Both the position numbers and the translations under genes were made by a program. Of a stretch of DNA of 5,487 bases, positions 1 through 5,468 are shown one piece after another. Every line of letters begins with the position of its first letter. Position 1 is the first letter of the stretch. The stretch is from Planctomycetota bacterium. GTDB lineage: Bacteria; Planctomycetota; Planctomycetia; Pirellulales; Thermoguttaceae. The stretch spans positions 1 to 5,487 of the forward strand of contig JAJYGU010000037.1 in assembly GCA_021784975.1 (NCBI GenBank). The letters run 5' to 3'. The notes below the pieces were generated by a model. That model saw only the letters and a program-made list of their open reading frames with translations, ran no database searches and was not told the origin of the DNA.

Positions 1-618
1 ATGAACGGTGAAAGCAAGGGGAAAGGAAGATTTTTTTGGGCCGCCAGCCGTATCACAAGCAGATCGCGAAGCGGGCCGAAAAAAATGAGCCAGTCCCCAA
101 CCGGCGGTGGGCTGATCCTGTTCGTACTGGCGCTTTCAGCCTGCGGCTGCGCGGCCTATCACATCGGCAACCAATCGCTCTACCCGAGCGAAGTCCACAC
201 CGTCTACGTGCCGATGGTCGAGTCGAACAGCTTCCGCCGCGACCTGGGGCAGCGGCTGACTGAGGCCATTGTTAAGGAGATCGAAAGCGTCACGCCCTAC
301 AAGGTGGTCAATAGCGGCCGGGCCGACAGCGTGCTGACCGTGCGGCTGGTTTCCGAAGGAAAATCGGTGGTGGTGCCCACTCTGACCGGCGAGGATCGCG
401 AAATCCAGGCGAGCATGAAGGTGCAGGTAAGCTGGGTCGATCGCCACGGGCGCCGGCTCCGCGATCAGAAGGTTATTCCTTTGCCCAACGAGATCACCGA
501 CGTGACCGGCACGGCCGAGCTCGTGCCCGAAATGGGCCAATCGGTGGCCACCGCCCAACAGGAAGCCATTTGCCGCGTCGCCGAGCAAATCGTCGGCCTG
601 ATGGAGAAGCCGTGGTGA
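1..618 (+). CDS. lptE: LptE-like LPS-assembly outer-membrane lipoprotein
   Basis: Probable LptE (RlpB) family lipoprotein, the outer-membrane partner and plug of the LptD translocon that inserts lipopolysaccharide. The protein has a hydrophobic stretch (residues 38-47, LILFVLALSA) ending in a lipobox, LSAC, with C48 as the lipidated cysteine and a second cysteine at C50. The following YHIGNQSLYP and the region VHTVYVPMVESNSFRRDLG match the start of the mature domain in this family, as does the alternating strand/helix pattern to the end. With the 205-residue reading the N-terminal region before the hydrophobic core is long. The in-frame ATG at 85 (M29) would give a 177-residue protein closer to the usual size, but with no positive charge before the hydrophobic core. 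Neither start has a convincing ribosome binding site, and the first ATG sits at the window edge. Both starts are touched by the palindromic repeat at 18-98. The family call is by recognition; the start is uncertain. Confidence 0.75.
   Translation: MNGESKGKGRFFWAASRITSRSRSGPKKMSQSPTGGGLILFVLALSACGCAAYHIGNQSLYPSEVHTVYVPMVESNSFRRDLGQRLTEAIVKEIESVTPYKVVNSGRADSVLTVRLVSEGKSVVVPTLTGEDREIQASMKVQVSWVDRHGRRLRDQKVIPLPNEITDVTGTAELVPEMGQSVATAQQEAICRVAEQIVGLMEKPW
18..98. repeat. REP-like palindromic element over the lptE start
   Basis: The right arm (72-98) ends in AATGAGCCAGTCCCC, the same 15 bases found at 5434-5448 at the end of the second element. The left arm (18-44) is a diverged inverted copy: it begins GGGGAAAGGAAGATTTTTTT, whereas the reverse complement of the right arm begins GGGGACTGGCTCATTTTTTT. 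Arms of about 27 bases surround a centre of about 27 bases. The layout resembles REP/BIME-type palindromes mobilised by Y1 (RAYT) transposases; that origin is inferred and no transposase is present. The ATG at 85 and the codons for MSQSP lie inside the right arm. Confidence 0.7.
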
Positions 619-635
619 TGTGTTAGACTAATCAC

Positions 636-1658
636 ATGGCTCAAGCCGATCTCTCTCGTGTCCGTCACTGGCGGCTCCGCACGCGGACGCTCCAGATCGG
701 GCGGCTGCCCTTGTTGATGGGCGTTATCAACGTCACCCCCGATAGCTTCTCCGACGGCGGGAACTTCTTCGACGCCGAGACGGCGGTCGAGCACGGCCTG
801 CAATTGATCGCCGACGGGGCCGACCTCCTCGACGTGGGTGGCGAGAGCACCCGGCCCTACTCCGAGCCGGTCGAGGTCCAAGAGGAGCTCCGCCGGGTGA
901 TGCCGGTAGTCGGGGCGTTGTGCCAGCAAACCCGCACGCCCGTCTCGATCGACACCTCGAAGGCCCTGGTGGCCCGGCACGCGCTCCACTCCGGCGCGGA
1001 GATCATCAACGACATCACCGCGCTGACCGGCGATCCGGCCATGCTCCCCCTGGCGGCGGAAACTGGTTGCGGCCTGTGCGTCATGCACATGCAGGGCAGG
1101 CCGCGAACCATGCAGGAGGCGCCGAGCTATGCGGACGTGATCGGCGAAGTGATGCAATTCCTGCAAGCCCGCCGCGACGCCCTGTTGGCGGCCGGCATTC
1201 AAGCCGACCGGATCGCGCTCGATCCCGGCATCGGCTTCGGCAAGAACGTCGAGCACAACCTGCAACTGTTGGCCAACGCAGGGCGGCTGCACGCCTTGGG
1301 CTGTCCCATCCTGGTTGGCCACTCGCGGAAGCGCTTTTTGGCGGGACTGGCCGCCTCGGGTGCCGCTGCTGGCTCGCTCGGCAATGCCGGAGTCGCGCCG
1401 AGCGGCCCCGAGAGCTCCGCGGTCGGGCTGGCCCAGCGGCGAGATGCGTTACCGGCGGCTCCATCGCCTCTGGTGCCCGCCGGCATCCCAATTGCCAAGC
1501 AATCGGGCTCGCCCCATGGGGCCATCGATCGGACGGCCGGCACGATTGCGGTCGCGCTCGCGCTGGCCCGACAGGGCATCCAGGTCCTTCGCGTTCACGA
1601 CGTGGCCGCTGTCCGCCAGGCGTTGGTGGCATTTGCCGCCGCCGGTGGGCTCGCGTAG
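636..1658 (+). CDS. folP: Dihydropteroate synthase with internal insertion
   Basis: Dihydropteroate synthase joins 6-hydroxymethyl-dihydropterin pyrophosphate to p-aminobenzoate in cytoplasmic folate synthesis and is the sulfonamide target. The full TIM-barrel motif set is visible: GVINVTPDSFSDGG (29-42), DVGGESTRP (66-74), SIDTSK (104-109), NDI (125-127), MHMQGRPRTMQ (150-160), DPGIGFGK (196-203), GHSRKRF (228-234) and RVHDV (319-323). At 340 residues it is longer than the usual 270-285. The excess lies between GHSRKRF and DRTAGT (298-303), where about 63 residues of Ala/Gly/Pro/Ser-rich sequence replace the usual dozen or so. All motifs stay in frame, so the gene looks intact. It begins 17 bases after the lptE stop and may be co-transcribed with it. 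There is no strong Shine-Dalgarno site; the start is supported by the family-typical N-terminus WRLRTRTL. Confidence 0.95.
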   Translation: MAQADLSRVRHWRLRTRTLQIGRLPLLMGVINVTPDSFSDGGNFFDAETAVEHGLQLIADGADLLDVGGESTRPYSEPVEVQEELRRVMPVVGALCQQTRTPVSIDTSKALVARHALHSGAEIINDITALTGDPAMLPLAAETGCGLCVMHMQGRPRTMQEAPSYADVIGEVMQFLQARRDALLAAGIQADRIALDPGIGFGKNVEHNLQLLANAGRLHALGCPILVGHSRKRFLAGLAASGAAAGSLGNAGVAPSGPESSAVGLAQRRDALPAAPSPLVPAGIPIAKQSGSPHGAIDRTAGTIAVALALARQGIQVLRVHDVAAVRQALVAFAAAGGLA

Positions 1659-1660
1659 TT

Positions 1661-1706
1661 GAAAGAAATCATTCACATTCTATCATTAGGATGCTTGATT
1701 TCTTTC
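1661..1706. promoter_or_regulatory. Perfect 11-bp inverted repeat, candidate operator
   Basis: GAAAGAAATCA (1661-1671) is the exact reverse complement of TGATTTCTTTC (1696-1706), with a 24-base AT-rich spacer that also contains ATCATT (1682-1687), a repeat of ATCATT at 1668-1673. It starts two bases after the folP stop and its right arm overlaps the putative -35 box of deoR. An autoregulatory DeoR operator is the favoured reading. A weak terminator for folP is possible, because the right arm is followed by a T-rich run, but the long loop and AT-rich stem are not typical of one. Confidence 0.5.
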
Positions 1707-1722
1707 TTTATCTGTGTAATAC
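1695..1722 (+). promoter_or_regulatory. Candidate sigma-70 type promoter of deoR
   Basis: TTGATT (1695-1700) and TAATAC (1717-1722) are separated by 16 bases, a plausible -35/-10 pair in a conspicuously AT-rich stretch of otherwise GC-rich DNA. Transcription would begin near 1729, about 28 bases before the deoR start. The -35 box overlaps the right arm of the inverted repeat at 1661-1706. Planctomycete promoters are poorly defined, so this is tentative. Confidence 0.4.
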
Positions 1723-1756
1723 TCGCAATAGAGGCATGATCGGCTGACTTTGCCGG

Positions 1757-2524
1757 ATGAGACCGATGTTGGCGCGTGAACGTCGTGACCGTTTGCTGGA
1801 GTTGGTGCGGGTGCGGAGCTTCGCTTCGCTACCCGAGTTGGCCGGCCAACTGGAGGTCTCGGAGTCGACGGTGCGGCGAGACCTGGACCAATTGGAGAGC
1901 GAAGGGGCGGCAAAACGCATCCATGGGGGGGTTCTTTATACCGGAAGCTCGCCCAAACTGCCACATTTTGACGCCAATCAGCCAGTACAGTGGGAGAAAA
2001 AGAAGGCCATTGCCACCGCGGCGGTGGCTTTGATCGAGGACGGTGATGCAGTTCTTTTGGACGGTGGTAGCACCACCTATGAGGTGGCAAGGCTGCTGGT
2101 CGGCCGCCCCTTGCACGTAGTGACCAACTCGCTGCCGGTGGCCAATCTCTTCGCGTCCGACGCGAACAGCGACCTAGTCTTGATTGGCGGAAATATCTGC
2201 CCGCGGACCGGCGTTGCCCGTGGACCGTACACCGACCGCATGTTGGCGACCCTTCGCGTCCGAAAGACAATCTTCAGCGTGGCTGGAGTGCACGATGAGG
2301 GGTTTTTCAACAACGACCTGCTGCTGGTGGAGACGGAACGGGCGATGATGCAAGCCGCCAACGAGGTCATCGTGGTGGCCGACAGTACGAAGTTCGGCCG
2401 CCAGAGCCTCACCCACCTTTGCCCCTTGCAGGCTGTGCAGCACTTGGTGGTGGACAAGGGCATTACCGAGCAGTGGAGCGAAAAGCTGCGGGCCGCGGGG
2501 GTGGACTTGGTGGTGGCCGAGTAG
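1757..2524 (+). CDS. DeoR-family transcriptional repressor
   Basis: A DeoR/GlpR-family regulator of 255 residues, the usual length. Residues 7-60 form the DeoR winged helix-turn-helix, with ERRDRLLELV, the recognition helix VSESTVRRDLDQLE (34-47) and the trailing RIHGGVL (54-60). Residues 80-235 form the sugar-phosphate-sensing DeoRC domain: DGGSTT (102-107), TNSLPVANLF (123-132), LIGG (142-145), the AGVHDEGFFNND segment (176-187), and VVADSTKFG (206-214). Such proteins usually repress carbohydrate catabolic operons until a phosphorylated sugar intermediate binds. Its place directly upstream of pduL and the shell genes matches PV-type BMC loci, so it is inferred to control that operon and perhaps itself. 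No clear ribosome binding site is seen. The ATG at 1766 (codon 4, MLARERR) is an equally good start by family comparison. The inducer cannot be read from the sequence. Confidence 0.92.
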   Translation: MRPMLARERRDRLLELVRVRSFASLPELAGQLEVSESTVRRDLDQLESEGAAKRIHGGVLYTGSSPKLPHFDANQPVQWEKKKAIATAAVALIEDGDAVLLDGGSTTYEVARLLVGRPLHVVTNSLPVANLFASDANSDLVLIGGNICPRTGVARGPYTDRMLATLRVRKTIFSVAGVHDEGFFNNDLLLVETERAMMQAANEVIVVADSTKFGRQSLTHLCPLQAVQHLVVDKGITEQWSEKLRAAGVDLVVAE

Positions 2525-2603
2525 CAACGGCGAACCGCAGATACGAACTGAACAAATCTGAAATCCAAATGTCGAAATCCTATGCGATTCACGGGTGAAA
2601 AGG

Positions 2604-2667
2604 ATCGTAACCCGAAACGTAAGCGAGGGATATACGCTGCTGCCTCGCTTACGCTTCGGGTTGCGAT
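2604..2667. repeat. Long inverted repeat (REP-like hairpin)
   Basis: Two 25-base arms, 2604-2628 and 2643-2667, pair at 23 of 25 positions around a 14-base loop. The core AACCCGAAGCGTAAGCGAGG is carried by the right arm read on the minus strand; the left arm differs by A for G within it. I recognise this core as similar to a repeat common in planctomycete intergenic DNA, from memory only. There is no T-tract after it, so a canonical intrinsic terminator is not indicated, although the transcript would fold strongly and could attenuate or protect the flanking mRNA. Confidence 0.7.
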
Positions 2668-2689
2668 GGTCGTCGCGGCGAATGTTCCA

Positions 2690-2705
2690 TTTTCGCCCGC
2701 GAAAA
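2690..2705. promoter_or_regulatory. 16-bp palindrome, candidate operator of pduL operon
   Basis: TTTTCGCCCGCGAAAA is a perfect 7-bp inverted repeat (TTTTCGC / GCGAAAA) with a 2-base centre. The spacer is too short for an RNA hairpin loop, so the symmetry suits a dimeric DNA-binding protein. It ends 25 bases before the pduL ATG, where a repressor would block transcription. The binding protein is unknown; the adjacent DeoR product is one candidate. Confidence 0.4.
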
Positions 2706-2730
2706 GCATGAACACGTCCAAACACTGAAT

Positions 2731-3393
2731 ATGGGTATCGCGGCAGGAATTGACCGAGCCCGCATCGAGCAGATCGTTCGCGAGATCGTGCTCGCGCAGG
2801 TCGGCGGGCCGGCGGGCAAGCCGAATTTGGTGGTGAGCGTCTCCGCCCGGCACGTCCACCTGACCGATCAGGACGTGGAAACGCTTTTTGGGGCGGGCCA
2901 CAAGCTGACGGTGGCCAAGGACCTTTATCAGGACGGTTTTTTTGCCGCCGAAGAGTCGGTGATGGTGGTCGGGCCGCGGCGGCGCATGCTGCCCACGGTG
3001 CGAATCCTCGGCCCCACCCGGCCGGAGAGCCAGGTGGAATTGGCCTTCACCGACGGCATCTCGCTGGGCATCGACCTGCCGGTCCGCGTCAGCGGCGACA
3101 TCGCCGGCACGCCCGGCTGCGTGCTGGTGGGGCCTAAAGGCGTAGTGGAGCTGAAGCAAGGGGTGATTCGGGCCGAGCGGCACGTCCACATGGGGCCGGC
3201 CGACGCCCAACACTACGGCGTGAAGGACAAAGACCGCATGAAGCTCCGCGTGCAGTCGAGTTGCACTACCACCTTTGAAGACTGCCTGGTGCGGGTGGGT
3301 AAGCGTATCAAGCTGGAAGTCCACCTGGATACCGACGAAGGCAACGCCTGCGACATCGATCACGCCGCCAGCGTGACCCTGTTGAGACAATAA
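2731..3393 (+). CDS. pduL: PduL-type phosphate acyltransferase (phosphotransacylase) of the BMC
   Basis: PduL converts acyl-CoA and phosphate to acyl phosphate and free CoA, recycling CoA inside a microcompartment. It is unrelated to Pta. At 220 residues it has the normal length with the two tandem PduL half-domains. The expected metal-binding positions are visible: H41 and H43 in ARHVHL, E103 in QVELAF, H151 and H153 in ERHVHM, and H198 in EVHLDTDEGNA. The first 24 residues form a predicted amphipathic helix (DRARIEQIVREIVLAQV) joined by a Gly/Pro linker (GGPAGK) to the catalytic core, which is the pattern of an encapsulation peptide that directs cargo to the shell. The gene begins the shell operon, and the first BMC-H gene follows after 44 bases. 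No ribosome binding site precedes the ATG; the family-like N-terminus supports this start. Confidence 0.94.
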   Translation: MGIAAGIDRARIEQIVREIVLAQVGGPAGKPNLVVSVSARHVHLTDQDVETLFGAGHKLTVAKDLYQDGFFAAEESVMVVGPRRRMLPTVRILGPTRPESQVELAFTDGISLGIDLPVRVSGDIAGTPGCVLVGPKGVVELKQGVIRAERHVHMGPADAQHYGVKDKDRMKLRVQSSCTTTFEDCLVRVGKRIKLEVHLDTDEGNACDIDHAASVTLLRQ

Positions 3394-3437
3394 CGTAGTT
3401 TTACCCCCAGAGTTTTTTTGACCGGAGAACAAGTGCC

Positions 3438-3734
3438 ATGGCAAAAGCGATGGAAGCGTTGGGCATGATTGAGACCAAGGGCTTCGTGGTCCTGGTCGAG
3501 GCCACCGACGCGATGTTGAAAGCCGCCAACGTCCAGTTTTTGGGCTGGGACAAGGTGGGCAGCGGGCTGGTGAGCGCGTTCGTCACCGGCGACGTGGCCG
3601 CCGTCAAGGCCGCCACCGATGCCGGGGCCGCCGCCGGCGGGCGAATCGGCGAGATCGTCAGCGTCCAGGTCATTCCCCGCCCGCACGAAGACCTCGAAGT
3701 GGTCCTGCCGCCGGCCCAGAAATCGGCCGGCTGA
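3438..3734 (+). CDS. BMC-H hexameric shell protein, first copy
   Basis: A single-domain bacterial microcompartment hexamer protein (PF00936 type) of 98 residues, which tiles the facets of the polyhedral shell. Family hallmarks are the opening ALGMIETKGFVVLVEATDAMLKAANV, the pore loop KVGSGLVS (39-46), with G41-S42-G43 expected to line the central pore, GDVAAVKAATDAG (51-63), and the edge motif VIPRPH (78-83). The tail after RPH is about 15 residues longer and more Pro/Lys-rich than in the second copy, which may set sidedness or cargo contacts (inferred). GGAG at 3424-3427, 10 bases before the ATG, is a usable ribosome binding site. The next gene is a clear paralogue. Confidence 0.96.
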   Translation: MAKAMEALGMIETKGFVVLVEATDAMLKAANVQFLGWDKVGSGLVSAFVTGDVAAVKAATDAGAAAGGRIGEIVSVQVIPRPHEDLEVVLPPAQKSAG

Positions 3735-3794
3735 TCGCGGATCCCACTACACCAACACCACCCAAGCACCCGTAACACAAGGGAAACACTAGCG

Positions 3795-4064
3795 ATGCAA
3801 GACGCCATTGGATTGATTGAAACGAAGGGCTTGATCGCCCTGGTCGAGGCGACCGACGCGATGGCCAAGGCCGCCAACGTGAAGATCGTCAAACGCGTGC
3901 AGATCGGCGGCGGATTGGTCACCACCGTGGTCCGCGGCGACGTGGGGAGCGTGCGTGCGGCCGTCGAGGCCGGCGCCAACGCCGCCTCGCAGGTCGGCGA
4001 ACTGGTGGCCAGCCACATCATTCCGCGGCCGGCCGACGGGGTGATCGCGGCGTACCTGTCATAG
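3795..4064 (+). CDS. BMC-H hexameric shell protein, second copy
   Basis: A second single-domain BMC-H shell protein, 89 residues, with IGLIETKGLIALVEATDAM (5-23), the pore loop QIGGGLVT (36-43), GDVGSVRAAVEAG (48-60) and IIPRPADGV (75-83). It shares the IETKG, LVEATDAM, KAANV and PRP blocks with the first copy, including near-identical DNA over the LVEATDAM codons, so the pair arose by duplication. The pore motif is GGG instead of GSG, which suggests that the two hexamers differ in pore chemistry. AAGGGA at 3779-3784, 10 bases before the ATG, can serve as the ribosome binding site. The 60-base gap before it is C/A-rich and looks unstructured. Confidence 0.96.
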   Translation: MQDAIGLIETKGLIALVEATDAMAKAANVKIVKRVQIGGGLVTTVVRGDVGSVRAAVEAGANAASQVGELVASHIIPRPADGVIAAYLS

Positions 4065-4066
4065 AG

Positions 4067-4100
4067 ATCAGGGATCAGAGGTCGGGGATGAGGGGTGAGG
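4067..4100. repeat. Degenerate purine-rich short tandem repeat
   Basis: Between the second BMC-H gene and ackA lies a run of diverged 7-8-base units: GATCAGG, GATCAGAG, GTCGGG, GATGAG, GGGTGAGG. All are purine-rich on the plus strand. It begins two bases after the BMC-H stop. No function is evident; it resembles simple-sequence filler seen in intergenic planctomycete DNA (from memory). The rest of this 97-base gap holds a short GCCCGGGC palindrome (4101-4108) and the ackA ribosome binding site. Confidence 0.5.
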
Positions 4101-4161
4101 GCCCGGGCGGGTCTTTCTTCCCTTCCGCCGCTGGCCGCGGTCCCACATCGAGGATTGAACC

Positions 4162-5361
4162 ATGAAGGTTCTGGTAGCCAACCTCGGCTCGACGAGCTTC
4201 AAGTACCGGTTGTTCGACATGGCGGGCGGCGCCCAGCTTGCCCGCGGCGGCATCGAGCGCATCGGTTCGCCGGAAAGCCGTTGTTTCGTAGAAATTGGCC
4301 CACGGCGGCAGGAAAAGACGCTCCGCGTGCCCGATCATGCCGAGGCCGTCCGCCAATGTCTCGCCCAGCTTACCGATGCCGAGACCGGGTGCCTCAAACA
4401 GGCCCAGGAAGTCTCGGCGATCGCCTTCAAAGCGGTGCACGGCGGGCGCATTAGCGGCGTCCAGCGGGTTACACCCGAGGTGTTGGCCGCCATGGAAGAG
4501 ATGAGCCAAGTCGCCCGGGCCCACAACCCGCCTTACATCCAGGCGATGCGTCTTTTGCGCGAGAAGTTGCCGGGCATTCCGCTGGTGGCCGCCTTCGAGA
4601 CCGACTTCCACCGCACCATTCCCGACGCCAATCGCTACTACGCCGTGCCTTACCAGTGGGCCAGCGAGGGCCTGGTTCGCCGCTATGGCTTCCACGGGGC
4701 CAGCCACCGCTACATCGCCGCCCGCACGGCTGAACTACTCGGACCGGGCCTGCGGATCATCTCCTGCCACCTGGGCGGATCGAGTTCGCTGTGTGCCATC
4801 CGTGACGGCCGGAGCATGGCCGCCAGCATGGGCTTCAGCCCGCAGGGCGGACTGCCGCAGAACAACCGGGTCGGCGACTTCGACGCCTTCGCCTTGCCGA
4901 TGATCATGAAACGCACCGGCAAGTCGTTGGAAGAGGTGCTGTCGATCTTGGATAGCCAGAGCGGGCTGCTGGCCCTAAGTGGCATTAGCGGCGACGTCCG
5001 CGACATCGACGAGGCAGCCGAGACCGGCAACGGCCGGGCGAAACTGGCCATGGAGGTGTTCGCCGCCAGCACGCGGCATTATCTGGGCGCCTACCTGGTC
5101 GAGCTGGGCGGGGCCGACGTGATCGTCTTCACCGGGGGCATCGGCGAGAATCGGCCGGCCTTCCGGGCCGCGGTCTGCTGCAACCTGGAGGAGCTTGGCA
5201 TCGTGCTTGATCCCGAAGCCAACCGCGCGGCCCAGGGCGAAGCGAAAATCAGCGGTCCGCAAAGCCGCGTGCAAATTTGGGTCATTCCCACCAACGAAGA
5301 GTTGGTTGTCGCCCGGCAAGCGGCCCAATTGTTGACAAATGTTGACGGAGAGTTCGTGTAG
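4162..5361 (+). CDS. ackA: Acetate/propionate kinase homologue (BMC-associated, divergent)
   Basis: An acetate kinase (ASKHA fold) of 399 residues, full length. It would transfer phosphate from acyl phosphate, the PduL product, to ADP, giving ATP and the free acid. Family motifs are NLGSTSFKY (7-15), AVHGG (91-95), HNPPYIQ (121-127), YGFHGASHRY (175-184), CHLGGSSS (202-209), NRVGDFD (235-241), FTGGIGEN (323-330) and IPTNEEL (375-381). Compared with characterised acetate kinases several active-site positions differ. The VVHGG arginine (R91 in Methanosarcina numbering) is K90, the catalytic aspartate of FDTAFH (D148) is E146 in FETDFH, and the asparagine of HLGNG is G206. N7, S10, S12, H121, H178, R236 and E379 are kept. 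Conservation elsewhere argues for a working enzyme, possibly with changed acyl specificity. GAGGA at 4150-4154 is a good ribosome binding site, 7 bases before the ATG. Confidence 0.92.
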   Translation: MKVLVANLGSTSFKYRLFDMAGGAQLARGGIERIGSPESRCFVEIGPRRQEKTLRVPDHAEAVRQCLAQLTDAETGCLKQAQEVSAIAFKAVHGGRISGVQRVTPEVLAAMEEMSQVARAHNPPYIQAMRLLREKLPGIPLVAAFETDFHRTIPDANRYYAVPYQWASEGLVRRYGFHGASHRYIAARTAELLGPGLRIISCHLGGSSSLCAIRDGRSMAASMGFSPQGGLPQNNRVGDFDAFALPMIMKRTGKSLEEVLSILDSQSGLLALSGISGDVRDIDEAAETGNGRAKLAMEVFAASTRHYLGAYLVELGGADVIVFTGGIGENRPAFRAAVCCNLEELGIVLDPEANRAAQGEAKISGPQSRVQIWVIPTNEELVVARQAAQLLTNVDGEFV

Positions 5362-5448
5362 GGGGACAGGCACATTTTTCAGCCCGACCATGCTTCGCGA
5401 CCAACCTTCGGTCGGTGCCCGCCCGGGCTGAAGAATGAGCCAGTCCCC
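5362..5448. repeat. REP-like palindromic element between ackA and next gene
   Basis: Arms at 5362-5386 and 5424-5448 are inverted copies matching at 22 of 25 positions. The left arm begins GGGGACAGGCACATTTTTCA and the right arm, read on the minus strand, begins GGGGACTGGCTCATTCTTCA. Between them a second small hairpin (CGACC at 5398-5402 with GGTCG at 5410-5414, loop of 7) gives a nested structure. The terminal sequence matches the element at 18-98. The element abuts the ackA stop codon directly and ends 20 bases before the next gene. Mobilisation by a Y1/RAYT transposase elsewhere in the genome is inferred. Confidence 0.8.
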
Positions 5449-5454
5449 GTTGAC

Positions 5455-5460
5455 GGAGGG
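5455..5460 (+). promoter_or_regulatory. Strong ribosome binding site of the 3'-terminal gene
   Basis: GGAGGG lies 8 bases before the ATG at 5469. It is the strongest Shine-Dalgarno match in the window and fixes the start of the truncated last gene. Confidence 0.75.
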
Positions 5461-5468
5461 TCCCCGCG

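Larger units (their letters stand above)
2525..2730. other. deoR-pduL intergenic region
   Basis: No coding sequence is recognised in these 206 bases. In order they hold: an AT-richer part with two GAAATCC copies 14 bases apart (2560-2566 and 2574-2580); a large hairpin repeat (2604-2667); and a 16-bp palindrome (2690-2705). The pduL ATG follows with no Shine-Dalgarno match. The region separates regulator from structural genes and is long enough for an independent promoter of the BMC operon, but no convincing -35/-10 pair stands out. Confidence 0.6.

Noticed and set aside
615..635. GTGAT/ATCAC hairpin between lptE and folP
   Set aside because: A 5-bp stem with an 11-base loop is too weak to call a terminator or operator.
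465..1322. Long minus-strand open frame of 285 codons opposite lptE and folP
   Set aside because: It is antisense to clearly recognised folP motifs, has low-complexity composition and shows no family resemblance; high GC content creates such frames.
1347..1355. GGGACTGGC in folP, resembling the start of the GGGGAC repeat arms
   Set aside because: The match stops after nine bases and no opposing arm is found; it encodes the folP segment AGLA.
920..1747. Plus-strand open frame of 275 codons overlapping folP in another frame
   Set aside because: The folP frame carries every catalytic motif; this product is Arg/Ala/Pro-rich and has no plausible homology.
2077..3444. Minus-strand open frame of 455 codons opposite deoR, the gap and pduL
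   Set aside because: It spans two recognised plus-strand genes and the hairpin repeat, and its product is a His/Arg-rich shadow with no recognisable domain.
4099..4120. Possible terminator GGGCCCGGGC followed by a T-rich stretch before ackA
   Set aside because: The palindrome is too short with no real loop, and the pyrimidine run is interrupted by C; nothing else suggests an operon end here.
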